The notes under the pieces are model-generated. The model made no database searches and was not told the origin of the DNA. It saw only the letters and a list, made by a program, of their open reading frames with translations. Position numbers and translations under genes: made by a program. Shown here one piece after another: positions 35,067-44,128 of a DNA stretch of 64,000 nucleotides (the first letter of the stretch is position 1; every line of letters begins with the position of its first letter). Source of the stretch: Bacillus_BD oryzisoli_A (GTDB lineage Bacteria > Bacillota > Bacilli > Bacillales > Cytobacillaceae). The stretch spans positions 62,001-126,000 of the forward strand of contig NZ_JBHZRC010000006.1 of the NCBI RefSeq assembly GCF_043641075.1, in the 5' to 3' direction.

Positions 35067-36130
35067 AGAAGTTTCGCTTCATCATCATTCTATGCTTATG
35101 TAGTTTGTTCTTGGTTGGAAACGTCCAAAAAAGAGTCATTGATGATGTAAATATCGCAACCGGCTTCGGTATTGAAAAGAGTGATGGACAATTATATGGA
35201 AGTATCATGATACCCGTATTTAAGGCTGACAAGTCCATTGGTAATTTTACCTTTACTGCCAAGGGAAAAATCCCGAGGGACTTGGTATCCGAAATGCAGA
35301 AAACAGCATCCCAACCGATTGTCGGTGGAAGCCTGGATGTCGCTTTTTTTGGGGAAGACTTAGCACGGGAGGGGATCATCCAAGTACTTGATGTTTTTCT
35401 ACGTGATCCGACCATCGGCGCAAGGCTGAATTTAGCTGTAGTAGATGGGAAAGTAGATGAGATTTTTAAGGGGAATTATGGTGATCGCGGGAATCATGAG
35501 TACCTAAGACAGCTATTAGAACAGAATATGAAAGTACATAATTTACCTTTAACAAATCTCCATTTCTTTTTAGCTGACTTTTACGAGGAAGGGAAGGATG
35601 CTTATTTACCTATGCTGAAGAAAACAAAGAATGATTTAGTTAGTATAATAGGAATCGCTCTTTTTAAAGATGAAAAGCTTGTCGACATTCTCCATGAGAA
35701 TAAAATGTTCTACTTTAAGCTCCTCGTTGATAAACATACACAGGGTTCAGTCATGGTAAAAGAAAAGCATGGTGACGCCAGTGTCAAAAGTATTAGCTCT
35801 AAGCATAAGATTAAAATACTAAATAGGAATCCTTACAAATTTGGCGTGCATTTAAAAATAAAAGGATTTCTTACCGAGCATCAAGGCGGGAACCTAAAGA
35901 AGAGTGAAGTAGAAGATCTTGAAAAACAATTAGAAAAACAAATTGTCGAGGAATGCACCACAATGATCGAAGATTTTCAAAGGAAAGAAATCGACCCCGT
36001 TGGCTTTGGCCGCATTGCTCAAACAAGAACGCGTAATTTTGATTTTAAAAAATGGCAAGAGAAATATAAAAGTGCTCAATTTAACATTACCGCAGATGTT
36101 GAGATTGTTCAGATTGGAGTTATCAAGTAA
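35063..36130 (+). CDS. Ger(x)C family spore germination protein, lipobox Cys missing
   Basis: 355 residues. The N-terminal segment and the RVIDDVNIATGFGIEK block match GerAC-type proteins, as do the central SMLVDKHTQGSVM-like region and the C-terminal FGRIAQTRTRNFDFKKWQEK block. GerAC proteins are normally lipoproteins with LxGC near residue 20. Here the position reads LFLVGN (N20), so lipid attachment looks lost, although Cys 11 and 13 lie in the hydrophobic stretch. The GTG start overlaps the B gene. Confidence 0.9.
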   Translation: MKKFRFIIILCLCSLFLVGNVQKRVIDDVNIATGFGIEKSDGQLYGSIMIPVFKADKSIGNFTFTAKGKIPRDLVSEMQKTASQPIVGGSLDVAFFGEDLAREGIIQVLDVFLRDPTIGARLNLAVVDGKVDEIFKGNYGDRGNHEYLRQLLEQNMKVHNLPLTNLHFFLADFYEEGKDAYLPMLKKTKNDLVSIIGIALFKDEKLVDILHENKMFYFKLLVDKHTQGSVMVKEKHGDASVKSISSKHKIKILNRNPYKFGVHLKIKGFLTEHQGGNLKKSEVEDLEKQLEKQIVEECTTMIEDFQRKEIDPVGFGRIAQTRTRNFDFKKWQEKYKSAQFNITADVEIVQIGVIK

Positions 36131-36132
36131 AA

Positions 36133-36171
36133 GTGCCAGGCACCATCCAGAAAATGGATGGTGCCTGGCAC
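36133..36171. terminator. perfect 16-bp bidirectional terminator (GTGCCAGGCACC type)
   Basis: GTGCCAGGCACCATCC pairs exactly with GGATGGTGCCTGGCAC; T6 follows on the plus strand. It separates the convergent gerXC and helicase-loader genes. A near copy lies at 58383-58433. Confidence 0.92.
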
Positions 36172-36182
36172 CTTTTTTGCAC

Positions 36183-37022
36183 TTATTCTTCCTGCTTCTT
36201 CTTTGCATCAAGCAGCTGCTGCATGAGCTGTTTCCGGCGATAGCTGGTACTCACCTCAATCTTAATGCATTCATCAAATGACACCCTATCAAATATCCGG
36301 TCCACAATTCTGGATGTATAGGTTTTATCTAAATCCAGCGGATCGATGTTGCTCGTAAAAATAGTACATTTCCCCATCCGGCTATTTAGAATAGAAAACA
36401 GGCGTTCCTGTACCCATTGATTATTGAACTCCGCACCTAAATCATCAATGATTAACAGCTCTACATCCTGAAGAACATTTAAAAACTCACTTTCAGTTTC
36501 ATCACTTTTCTTTGACCATGTATCCTTGATGATGCGCATGATCTTGTCCATTTCCAAATAGATCGAAGTAAATCCTTTTTTTCTAATTTCCTTATGGATT
36601 CCCATGGCCAAGTGACTTTTTCCTACACCGACATCACCATAAAAATAGAGCTTCATACCCTTTTTCGGATCGAAGTTACTGACATACTCAATGGATTTCT
36701 TTAATGCCTCGAATTGGGATTGGTCTTGTCCATAATCAAAATTCTTCAACGTTGCATGCTCTAAGTCTGGGTTTTGGGTCGTATACTTGTCATATTTCTG
36801 CACTTTTATTTCAAGATATTTATTTTGTGCTTCTTTGGCGATATCACATAGACATTCAGTCCATTGTGTATGGACCGTCTTTGTGCCATCCTTGGCGATT
36901 TTGGTTGTTTCTCTTAGTTCAAGTGTTTCGTTTCCATGCGGGCATAGCTTTGTCTCCAAAATTCTTTGACTGAATCTTGTGTGGCCATACCCATCATTTA
37001 ATAGGTCTTTTAGACTTTTCAA
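36183..37022 (-). CDS. DnaI/DnaC-like replicative helicase loader ATPase
   Basis: 279 residues. The N-terminal third has a possible zinc-binding set (CPHG near residue 27 and ECLCD near 56) as in DnaI. The AAA+ part has Walker A YGDVGVGKSH and Walker B LLIIDDLGAEF, then a sensor-1-like FTSNID and a late Arg in YTSRIVDRIFDR. Such proteins load the replicative helicase at an origin. It follows the RepA_N gene by 26 bp. This is not the usual chromosomal dnaB-dnaI locus, so it is a dedicated loader. Confidence 0.88.
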   Translation of the reverse strand: MKSLKDLLNDGYGHTRFSQRILETKLCPHGNETLELRETTKIAKDGTKTVHTQWTECLCDIAKEAQNKYLEIKVQKYDKYTTQNPDLEHATLKNFDYGQDQSQFEALKKSIEYVSNFDPKKGMKLYFYGDVGVGKSHLAMGIHKEIRKKGFTSIYLEMDKIMRIIKDTWSKKSDETESEFLNVLQDVELLIIDDLGAEFNNQWVQERLFSILNSRMGKCTIFTSNIDPLDLDKTYTSRIVDRIFDRVSFDECIKIEVSTSYRRKQLMQQLLDAKKKQEE

Positions 37023-37048
37023 TTATCCCACACCTCTAATTCTTTTAT

Positions 37049-38545
37049 TTAGAAGTCTAATTCTTCTAGCTGTTTTTTTAACTCTTCTGCTCTCTTGAAA
37101 TACTCTTCTTTTTCCTTTGCTGACATTTTATCAACCGAACCCTCTGTATCCCGTATATTTACAACCTTTGAAAGCCATTCCTCTTTATCCACCGGTTTTT
37201 CTATTACTTCTTCTTCAACAACCGTTACTTTTCCCTCTTTTTTTGGCTTGTTTCCTTCCTCCGAAATCCACTTAATAGCATTTTTAAAGTAGGCGTTCAC
37301 ACTATAAATTTCCTCTTGCATAAATAATCTCCGGAATGCTTTTTCAAAAATGGTATCAGAAATAGTTCCGTCAAATTCCTGATATACCGTATTAATAACC
37401 CGTAAATTATTGACAACTAACTCATAACGTGATGGAAAATGTTCGAGGTTTTTCTTTAATTCATGATAGACAAAATCACGTAAATGCTCGGGCAGCCCCA
37501 ATAATTTAGTGGAAATTTCATCCTTTAGTTTCGCTTCTCTTTCAAAAATAGATTGGTTCTCTAGTATTTTTTCAAAGAAAACATGGAATTGGATTAACTC
37601 CTCTGCCTGATTATCATATAGTGTAAAGGCTTGGTCCAATAAAACATTAAATGTTTCAGAAGATAAGCGGTATTTAATTTTCAAGCTGGATAAAAGTGGC
37701 AGTGACAGCACGTTCCGATTATGAAGTTCTATCGCTAAATCAAAATGCTTATAAAATAACAATAATGTATCATCATTAAAATTACTATTACTATCAAAAG
37801 CAAAAACTTTTTGCGTATTCTTCATATAGGAAAGCGCCTGTCTTCTCTGATTCAAAAATTTATCTTCTTCAGTCTGCCTTGTCTTTCGTGCTCCTTCAAC
37901 TATATTACCAGCATTCACAATGTTCTGGTACGCTTCACTAATATATTCCATCGACAGCTTATTTTTCGGATTTTTCATAATGCACTCATTATAGAGCTCA
38001 CTAACTAATTCATCGTGCTCAAGCTGATGCTTCTTGATAAATTCCTTTAAGAGATCGCCATTATATTTTCGTATGACCTCAGGAGTCATGACGTCCTCAG
38101 TCTCTTCTTTCGTTCTTTCGATATACGTCGTCACATAGTGATTCAGTTTTTGAGATAACTCTTCTTGCTTTTCATTTATTTTCCAATACATCTTAAGGTT
38201 ATTGGAATCTGGTTTAATTAAGTAATACTTCCATAATTTTGGTACTTCACTTTTCTCCGCTTCGAGTAATTTAAATTGATGAAGTTCTTTTAAATAATCA
38301 ATAATAAGAAAGCTCTCACATATATCCAATTCTGCTATGAATCTTTGTGGATGGTAGCAATACACTCTCCCCGTGTCATGATCAACCCAGCCTGCACGAT
38401 AAAAGAAAATTTGCGTTTCATACAGAATCGACCAAATCACCTTTGCATCGGCGGATAAATTCTTATATTTAGTATGTAACAACAAGCTCTTTGGGATTTG
38501 TAAAAAATCCTCTTCAAATAAATCCTGTTTAATAAAGTAATTCAC
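37049..38545 (-). CDS. RepA_N-family replication initiator protein
   Basis: 498 residues. The N-terminal ~110 residues (FLQIPKSLLLHTKYKNLSAD, then AKVIWSILYETQ and RVYCYHPQRF) match the winged-helix RepA_N domain of theta-replicating Gram-positive plasmids. The long C-terminal part ends NAYFKNAIKWISEE, followed by an acidic linker and a coiled-coil tail. In this family the origin usually lies inside the coding sequence. It is paired with a helicase loader, forming a replication module. No ParA/ParB, relaxase or integrase gene is visible nearby. Confidence 0.82.
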   Translation of the reverse strand: MNYFIKQDLFEEDFLQIPKSLLLHTKYKNLSADAKVIWSILYETQIFFYRAGWVDHDTGRVYCYHPQRFIAELDICESFLIIDYLKELHQFKLLEAEKSEVPKLWKYYLIKPDSNNLKMYWKINEKQEELSQKLNHYVTTYIERTKEETEDVMTPEVIRKYNGDLLKEFIKKHQLEHDELVSELYNECIMKNPKNKLSMEYISEAYQNIVNAGNIVEGARKTRQTEEDKFLNQRRQALSYMKNTQKVFAFDSNSNFNDDTLLLFYKHFDLAIELHNRNVLSLPLLSSLKIKYRLSSETFNVLLDQAFTLYDNQAEELIQFHVFFEKILENQSIFEREAKLKDEISTKLLGLPEHLRDFVYHELKKNLEHFPSRYELVVNNLRVINTVYQEFDGTISDTIFEKAFRRLFMQEEIYSVNAYFKNAIKWISEEGNKPKKEGKVTVVEEEVIEKPVDKEEWLSKVVNIRDTEGSVDKMSAKEKEEYFKRAEELKKQLEELDF

Positions 38546-38792
38546 TCAATCACCATTCCAAACGATTTATACTATTTTTGCTTTATAAAAGCAACCATTT
38601 ACTTAAAAGGCATGTGTATATATTATAGCACTCTTATTCGGTTTTATTGACTACCTTGATTTCTTTACTGGAGGATTCAAAGAACAATATACGTATTGTG
38701 CTAAAATCCAATTGTTTTCTTCTATTTGTACAATCTGTCGTGTGCTATATTTGTAAGCGTAAAGCATAACTCATACATAAGGAGAAATATTT

Positions 38793-39815
38793 ATGAATAA
38801 AAAAATACGAATTGGATTGATTGGTGCAGGTAGAATCGGCAAATTACACGGGGATAACCTTGTTAGGTTAGTTCCGGAAGCAGAATTAGTTTCCATTGCC
38901 GATCCATTTCTTAACGATACCATCACTGAATGGGCAAAAAGTCTAGGTGTTGAAAAGTGCTATAAAAATGCTGAGGAGATTTTCTCAGATTCTTCAATTG
39001 ATGCTGTATTCATTTGTTCAGCAACTGACACCCATGCCGATTACATCATTCAGGCTGCAGAGGCAGGCAAGCATATATTCTGTGAAAAGCCGATTCATTA
39101 TGATGTAGCACGCATCCTTGATGCACTGAATGCCGTTGAAAAGGCGGGAGTGAAGCTGCAGGTCGGGTTTGTACGACGTTTTGACCATAACCACAAGATG
39201 GTGCGTGACACAGTGGCTTCAGGCAAGCTTGGTAAACCACATATCGTGAAGGTAACTTCCCGTGACCCCGAGCAGCCTCCGATGGAATATGTGAAGACAT
39301 CCGGAGGTCTCTTCATGGACATGATGATCCATGACTTTGATATGGTACGTTATCTGTCAGGCAGTGAGGTCACTGAAGTAACTGCTTACGGAGAAGTACT
39401 CATCGACGTAAATTTCAAAGAGTATGACGATGTGGATACGGCCATTGTCATGCTGAAATTTGCAAACGGTGCAATCGGAGTCATAGATAACAGCCGCCGG
39501 GCAGGTTACGGATACGATCAGCGTACGGAGGTACATTGTGCGGGAGGCTGTGTGCAGGTTTCCAATGATTTGGACAACACAGCCTTCATTAGCACGCCTG
39601 AAGGTGTCACCTCAGCTAAACCCCAATGGTTCTTCCTGGAACGTTATAACCATGCGTTTGTTGCTGAGACACAGGCATTCGTCAAAGCGATTCTGAATGA
39701 TACGGAAACACCGGTGACAGGTAACGATGGGTTAATGCCTGTCTTAATCGCAAAGGCTGCCAAGCGCTCACTTGATGAAGGACGCTCTGTCAAGCTATCT
39801 GAAATCGAGGAATAA
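38793..39815 (+). CDS. Gfo/Idh/MocA dehydrogenase, inositol 2-dehydrogenase (IolG)-like
   Basis: 340 residues: Rossmann RIGLIGAGRIGKLHGDNL, the EKP motif in IFCEKPIHYDV, and the catalytic block GGLFMDMMIHDFDMVRYL, close to inositol and scyllo-inositol dehydrogenases. It would oxidise an inositol or related sugar with NAD. AAGGAG lies before the ATG. An imperfect palindrome ACAATA-N4-TATTGT lies at about 38682-38697. It is convergent with the AraC gene, with three bases between them. Confidence 0.85.
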   Translation: MNKKIRIGLIGAGRIGKLHGDNLVRLVPEAELVSIADPFLNDTITEWAKSLGVEKCYKNAEEIFSDSSIDAVFICSATDTHADYIIQAAEAGKHIFCEKPIHYDVARILDALNAVEKAGVKLQVGFVRRFDHNHKMVRDTVASGKLGKPHIVKVTSRDPEQPPMEYVKTSGGLFMDMMIHDFDMVRYLSGSEVTEVTAYGEVLIDVNFKEYDDVDTAIVMLKFANGAIGVIDNSRRAGYGYDQRTEVHCAGGCVQVSNDLDNTAFISTPEGVTSAKPQWFFLERYNHAFVAETQAFVKAILNDTETPVTGNDGLMPVLIAKAAKRSLDEGRSVKLSEIEE

Positions 39816-39818
39816 TTA

Positions 39819-40700
39819 TTATGACTCTTTATAAGCTTGTTTTCGAAATTCACGCGGTGAAAAGCCAATGATTTTTCGAAACAGCCGCGAGAAATAATTG
39901 GCGTCGTAGATTCCTACAGCGGCCGATACGTCATTCATAGAAAGCGTCTCGTCCTTCAAATATTCAATCGCACGGACAATGCGCAAGCGGTTGAGGTATT
40001 CGACCGGAGGAAGTCCTGTCGAAGACTTAAAGATCGTCCGAAAATAACCAGGACTAATATTATGAGTACGTGCGTAAGCTGAAAAATCTATCGGCTCCGC
40101 AAGGTTATCCTCAATAAACCTTTGTGCAGCTGCAATCATTTCAGCACGTGGATTCTCAAGCCCGGGAGAAGCAGCAAACTGGCGCAGTCGTGCACGAGAA
40201 ATAATAATGAGAATCAGATTTAAGTAATCCTGTTTGACCTGCTCGTAAGCAAAACCCTGCTCCGTTTGTTCTTGACGCATGATTTCCAACATCGTCTGGA
40301 CCCGTTCAGCGTCTTCAACGGACAGGTGGATGATGTTCTGCCGGTTCAAATCGGCAGGTGAAATGGGGCTGCTGTCTTCTGGACCCGTAAGGTCGCTTAG
40401 CAGCCCACCAAATTGTCCATGCCACCAATCTGCAATTTTTTCAGGATAAAACTGACAGTTGTACATACTTACAGGAGTTTCAATGGTATAGGCATGTTCC
40501 TGATGCGACGGGATAAGAAACACATCCCCCGGAATCAAGGGCATGGAGATATCTTTATATCGATGAATGCAGGAACCCTTTGTAATCAGGACAAATTCCT
40601 GAAATTCGTGACGGTGTACGGGAACCGATTCCACTGTAGAGAAAAGTTCCAAGGCAATTGCACTCTTATCATTACATTTGAAAGAAAAATAAGGAATCAT
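39819..40700 (-). CDS. AraC family regulator with N-terminal cupin
   Basis: 293 residues. The cupin-type sensor domain (PVHRHEFQEFVLITKGS, then GDVFLIPSHQEHAY) is followed by two AraC HTH motifs (FSAYARTHNISPGYFRTIFK and DVSAAVGIYDANYFSRLFRK). I start at 40700 (GGGAGGT five bases before ATG); the frame opens to 40733. It is divergent from the isomerase gene with about 70 bp between them, where it probably acts. Confidence 0.9.
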   Translation of the reverse strand: MIPYFSFKCNDKSAIALELFSTVESVPVHRHEFQEFVLITKGSCIHRYKDISMPLIPGDVFLIPSHQEHAYTIETPVSMYNCQFYPEKIADWWHGQFGGLLSDLTGPEDSSPISPADLNRQNIIHLSVEDAERVQTMLEIMRQEQTEQGFAYEQVKQDYLNLILIIISRARLRQFAASPGLENPRAEMIAAAQRFIEDNLAEPIDFSAYARTHNISPGYFRTIFKSSTGLPPVEYLNRLRIVRAIEYLKDETLSMNDVSAAVGIYDANYFSRLFRKIIGFSPREFRKQAYKES

Positions 40701-40771
40701 CGGTGACCTCCCTTTCTGGCTGCCGGTTAACATAATAGATTATTATAATGCAATTTTAGGAGGAAATTAAG

Positions 40772-41656
40772 ATGAAAATTGGTTTTAACGAAGGATGCAA
40801 CCGTTTCTGCAAGGACCATTCCGTATTAAAGGATTTGGAATACTGTGAGAAATATGGTTTTGATTACATTGATATTCAGTCCGAATGTCTAGACCGTGAT
40901 CTTGCTGAGGGCAAATATACGATTGAAGAACTTGGGGAATGGTTTAACACACATAACCTTAGCATGTTGTCGTATAACGCGCTTGTCCGCTTCAACATGA
41001 AAGAGACTCAGGAGGAAAAAGATGCGGTGATGGCAGAGCTTGACGAAATTATCCGCCGCTGCTTGATACTTGATTGTAAAATGATTGTGGTTGTACCAAG
41101 CTGGGATATCGTTCTCAAAAAGACAAGAGGAGAAATTCGTGAGGATGCTGTTGCTATTCTAAAAGAAATGCTCAAAAAAGTGGAGTCACATGGCATCAAG
41201 CTTTCCATTGAATTCTGCGGTGCTCCGGGAATGACGATCAACCGGTTTGAGGATGCCTATGCAATCGTTGAAGAGATTGATTCTCCTCTTGTCGGCGTAA
41301 CGCTGGATCAATATCATTTCCATGCTATGGCATCTGACTGGGCAGCGCTTGAAAAAGCCGATGGGAAAAAGATTTTCGTTTGGCATCTTAACGACATGGA
41401 GGATATGCCTTGCGGAGCATCTTACAATAATGATGAAATACGCCTGTGGCCTGGTGACCCTCGCGGCTGCCTTGATCATCAACACTTTGCTGACACACTT
41501 AAAAAGATTGGCTTTGAAGGCGATTGCTGCACCATTGAGGTATTCCGGCCAGACTATTATGAGCTGAATCAGGAGGAAAATGTTCGTACCGCCGCGGAGG
41601 TGACTCGTTCACATGTGAATAAATATTGGAAACAGCCGGCACTCTCTTTATCTTAA
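40772..41656 (+). CDS. sugar phosphate isomerase/epimerase (IolI/IolE-like TIM barrel)
   Basis: 294 residues of the xylose-isomerase-like barrel. Metal ligands are plausible in KLSIEFCG, VTLDQYHFH, VWHLND and TIEVFRPDYY. Such proteins act as inosose isomerases or dehydratases or ketose epimerases. TTAGGAGG precedes the ATG, and a TATAAT-like box lies about 25 bases upstream of it. With the IolG-like enzyme and the IolT-like transporter it suggests a compact polyol pathway; no other iol genes are present. Confidence 0.85.
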   Translation: MKIGFNEGCNRFCKDHSVLKDLEYCEKYGFDYIDIQSECLDRDLAEGKYTIEELGEWFNTHNLSMLSYNALVRFNMKETQEEKDAVMAELDEIIRRCLILDCKMIVVVPSWDIVLKKTRGEIREDAVAILKEMLKKVESHGIKLSIEFCGAPGMTINRFEDAYAIVEEIDSPLVGVTLDQYHFHAMASDWAALEKADGKKIFVWHLNDMEDMPCGASYNNDEIRLWPGDPRGCLDHQHFADTLKKIGFEGDCCTIEVFRPDYYELNQEENVRTAAEVTRSHVNKYWKQPALSLS

Positions 41657-41817
41657 TATTTCCCTTTTCTTCCAAGCTTAGCAAGGTCTTTACGAAGAGA
41701 TTATGGAACGATGCCTTCCATCCTGCGACACCCATGCCGCAGGATAGATCATGAACCATTTTTTGCTCTTTCAAAAATCATATAAATAAATAAAAAAAGT
41801 CTTTTTTTAGCATCTCT

Positions 41818-41831
41818 TGTAAACGTTACCA
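41818..41831. promoter_or_regulatory. cre-like (CcpA) site upstream of the sugar transporter
   Basis: TGTAAACGTTACCA fits the cre consensus TGWAANCGNTNWCA at all but one position. It lies about 120 bases before the transporter start and points to catabolite repression. A small hairpin ATCCTGCG/CGCAGGAT lies upstream at 41720-41746. Confidence 0.7.
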
Positions 41832-41949
41832 TTCAAATTAGTTTTACTATTTTAAAAAAAGATTTATAAAAATAGCTCAATCTGCTGGAAATGTATTTAT
41901 TATTTTGATATTTTAAAAAAATATAAAAATATCCCTGGGGAGGGTAAGC

Positions 41950-43377
41950 ATGAGTAGTCATTCTATAGAGAAACCGCGAGATCACAAAAAGGCTTTAAAA
42001 AAGATAACAATAATTTCCACTTTCGGAGGACTCCTATTCGGTTATGATACAGGCGTTATTAACGGGGCACTGCCCTATATGGCAAGACAGGACGAGCTCA
42101 ATCTTACTCCTGTTACAGAAGGACTCGTTACAAGTTCCCTTCTATTCGGGGCCGCATTTGGTGCCGTCTTTGGCGGACGATTAGCTGACCATTTCGGTCG
42201 TCGGAAAATGATTCTTAATCTAGCATTTTTATTCTTCTTAGCTGCAATCGGTTGTACTCTTGCACCATCTGCAGGTGTAATGGTAGTCTTCCGTTTCTTA
42301 TTGGGACTTGCAGTCGGTGCGGCATCTGTTATGGTACCAGCCTTTTTAGCGGAAATGTCTCCGGCTGAAAGTCGTGGAAGGATGGTGACCCAGAACGAAT
42401 TGATGATCGTTTCCGGTCAGCTTCTGGCATTTGTTTTTAATGCTATTCTTGGTACTACAATCGGTGATGAAGCTGCCCATGTTTGGCGTTATATGTTAGT
42501 CATCGCTTCCCTTCCGGCCATTGTTCTATGGTTTGGAATGCTTACTGTACCGGAAAGTCCTCGGTGGCTGGCATCAAAAGGAAAATTGGGCGATGCGATG
42601 CGTGTCCTAAAAGAAATACGTGAACAAAATCGTGCGGAAGCAGAGCTTAAAGAGATTAGAGCAAATATTGCTCAAGAAACAGCTATTAAACTAGCAACCT
42701 ATCGCGATTTAACGATCCCTTGGGTCCGCCGAATTGTTTTCATTGGGATTGGGATAGGAGTTGTACAGCAGATTACAGGGGTTAACTCCATCATGTACTA
42801 TGGAACGCAAATTCTTCAAGAATCTGGTTTCTCAACAGATGCAGCCCTTGTTGGGAACATTGCGAATGGTGTCATATCCGTTTTAGCGACTTTTGTTGGA
42901 ATTTGGCTTTTAGGAAAGATCGGCCGTCGTCCAATGCTGATTATTGGATTAGCTGGAACTACTTCTGCACTTACGTTAATTGGAATCTTCTCACTTGTAT
43001 TAGATGGAACAGCCATTCTTCCTTATGCGGTACTTGCCATGACGGTTACCTTCCTTGCCTTCCAACAAGGGGCCGTATCGCCGGTTACCTGGCTGATGCT
43101 GTCAGAAATATTCCCGCTTAAATTACGTGGACTTGGGATGGGTGTAACCGTATTTTGCTTATGGATCGCAAACTTCTTTGTTGGCTTTTCTTTCCCCATC
43201 CTATTAAATGCAGTAGGCCTATCAACGACTTTCTTCATCTTTACTCTATTAGGAATCGGGGCGATCGCATTTGTGAAAAAATACTTGCCAGAAACGAAAG
43301 GAAAGTCACTCGAACAGCTAGAGGCTGAGTTCCGTTCCTATGATGAAAAAAGTGAACAAAAAGCGGCAACTCTCTAA
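41950..43377 (+). CDS. MFS sugar porter (IolT-like inositol/sugar:H+ symporter)
   Basis: 475 residues with 12 hydrophobic segments and the sugar-porter signatures: GGLLFGYDTGVINGALPYM, GRLADHFGRRKM, PESPRWLASKGK, GVVQQITGVNSIMYYG and a C-terminal PETKGKSLEQLE. It takes up inositol or another sugar with protons. GGGAGGG lies six to seven bases before the ATG. It has its own promoter region with a cre-like site and its own terminator. Confidence 0.92.
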   Translation: MSSHSIEKPRDHKKALKKITIISTFGGLLFGYDTGVINGALPYMARQDELNLTPVTEGLVTSSLLFGAAFGAVFGGRLADHFGRRKMILNLAFLFFLAAIGCTLAPSAGVMVVFRFLLGLAVGAASVMVPAFLAEMSPAESRGRMVTQNELMIVSGQLLAFVFNAILGTTIGDEAAHVWRYMLVIASLPAIVLWFGMLTVPESPRWLASKGKLGDAMRVLKEIREQNRAEAELKEIRANIAQETAIKLATYRDLTIPWVRRIVFIGIGIGVVQQITGVNSIMYYGTQILQESGFSTDAALVGNIANGVISVLATFVGIWLLGKIGRRPMLIIGLAGTTSALTLIGIFSLVLDGTAILPYAVLAMTVTFLAFQQGAVSPVTWLMLSEIFPLKLRGLGMGVTVFCLWIANFFVGFSFPILLNAVGLSTTFFIFTLLGIGAIAFVKKYLPETKGKSLEQLEAEFRSYDEKSEQKAATL

Positions 43378-43410
43378 TTGTAAAACTATAAGTGCTTCAA
43401 TTTAGTAGAA

Positions 43411-43457
43411 AAAAGACCACTACCCTCTATTATAAATTCAGAAGGAAGTGGTCTTTT
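43411..43457. terminator. terminator of the sugar porter gene
   Basis: AAAAGACCACT pairs with AGTGGTCTTTT. The A run on the left makes it usable from the other side too. Confidence 0.85.
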
Positions 43458-43477
43458 CAAGGCTTACTGAATCGTCA

Positions 43478-43681
43478 TTATTCAATCCTCTTAACCATTA
43501 AGTGGCGATTATTCCTATAGGTGGATATGGCAAAGGTAAACATCATCATCATAATCATTACTTCGAAAATAAGGCTCAAAAGCATATTTAATTCAACATT
43601 GGTGTGATAAGCAAAGACTCCGATTGCAAAAGCAATAAGTAGATTACAAACTACTAGTAGAGAATTCATCTTCATTACCAT
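43478..43681 (-). CDS. small two-TM membrane protein of unknown function
   Basis: 67 residues: two hydrophobic stretches (LLVVCNLLIAFAIGVFAY and LLSLIFEVMIMMMMFTFAI) with a basic C-terminus (RNNRHLMVKRIE). AAGGAGGG lies six bases before the ATG, a strong site that supports a real gene. No family recognised. Confidence 0.75.
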   Translation of the reverse strand: MVMKMNSLLVVCNLLIAFAIGVFAYHTNVELNMLLSLIFEVMIMMMMFTFAISTYRNNRHLMVKRIE

Positions 43682-43780
43682 TTGAATCCCTCCTTATACC
43701 TACTATACGAATAACTCCTATGAAAGGTTGCACTTTTACCAAAAAATCTACTTAATAGACTGCCCTTTTGGACAAAAAAA

Positions 43781-43808
43781 TTCCTGTAAGCGTGTATACC
43801 TACAGGAA
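43781..43808 (-). terminator. terminator of yjcZ-like gene
   Basis: TTCCTGTA pairs with TACAGGAA; TTTTTTT follows on the minus strand. Confidence 0.75.
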
Positions 43809-43831
43809 ATGTTTTATCTATCGATTTGTTG

Positions 43832-44056
43832 TTAGCATTTGTAAAAACTTGCACCTACAATGATCAATAAAATAAACAATACAACAATTAAAACAAAATC
43901 GTTGTTGTAATGACAAGTTGTAGGATAGCAATAACCATAAGACGGTTCAGTATAAGTCGGCATTGCCATTGGAGCTACATTAGGAGCCATATTTGGAGCC
44001 ACATTTGGAGCCATGTTTGGGCCCATATTTGGAACTGCATTTACGTTTGAATACAT
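43832..44056 (-). CDS. YjcZ-type sporulation peptide with Met/Pro/Asn repeat head
   Basis: 74 residues. The C-terminal hydrophobic end FVLIVVLFILLIIVGASFY is the signature of YjcZ/YczM small sporulation proteins. The N-terminal part is unusual: a short repeat (PNMGPNMAPNVAPNMAPNVA) followed by a Tyr/Cys-rich link. A spore-coat or forespore-membrane peptide is likely. It neighbours tgl, another spore-coat gene. Confidence 0.8.
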   Translation of the reverse strand: MYSNVNAVPNMGPNMAPNVAPNMAPNVAPMAMPTYTEPSYGYCYPTTCHYNNDFVLIVVLFILLIIVGASFYKC

Positions 44057-44128
44057 TTTGACACTTCCCTTCGTGTAACGAATTACACTATATCTTACTC
44101 GAAAGGGAGAAATTGGAGCCCGTCTACA

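Noticed and set aside
36183..38545. Whole window as a plasmid on the strength of RepA_N
   Set aside because: PBP, ger, tgl, adhA and paiA neighbours look chromosomal, and no partition or transfer genes are visible; left as an open hypothesis.
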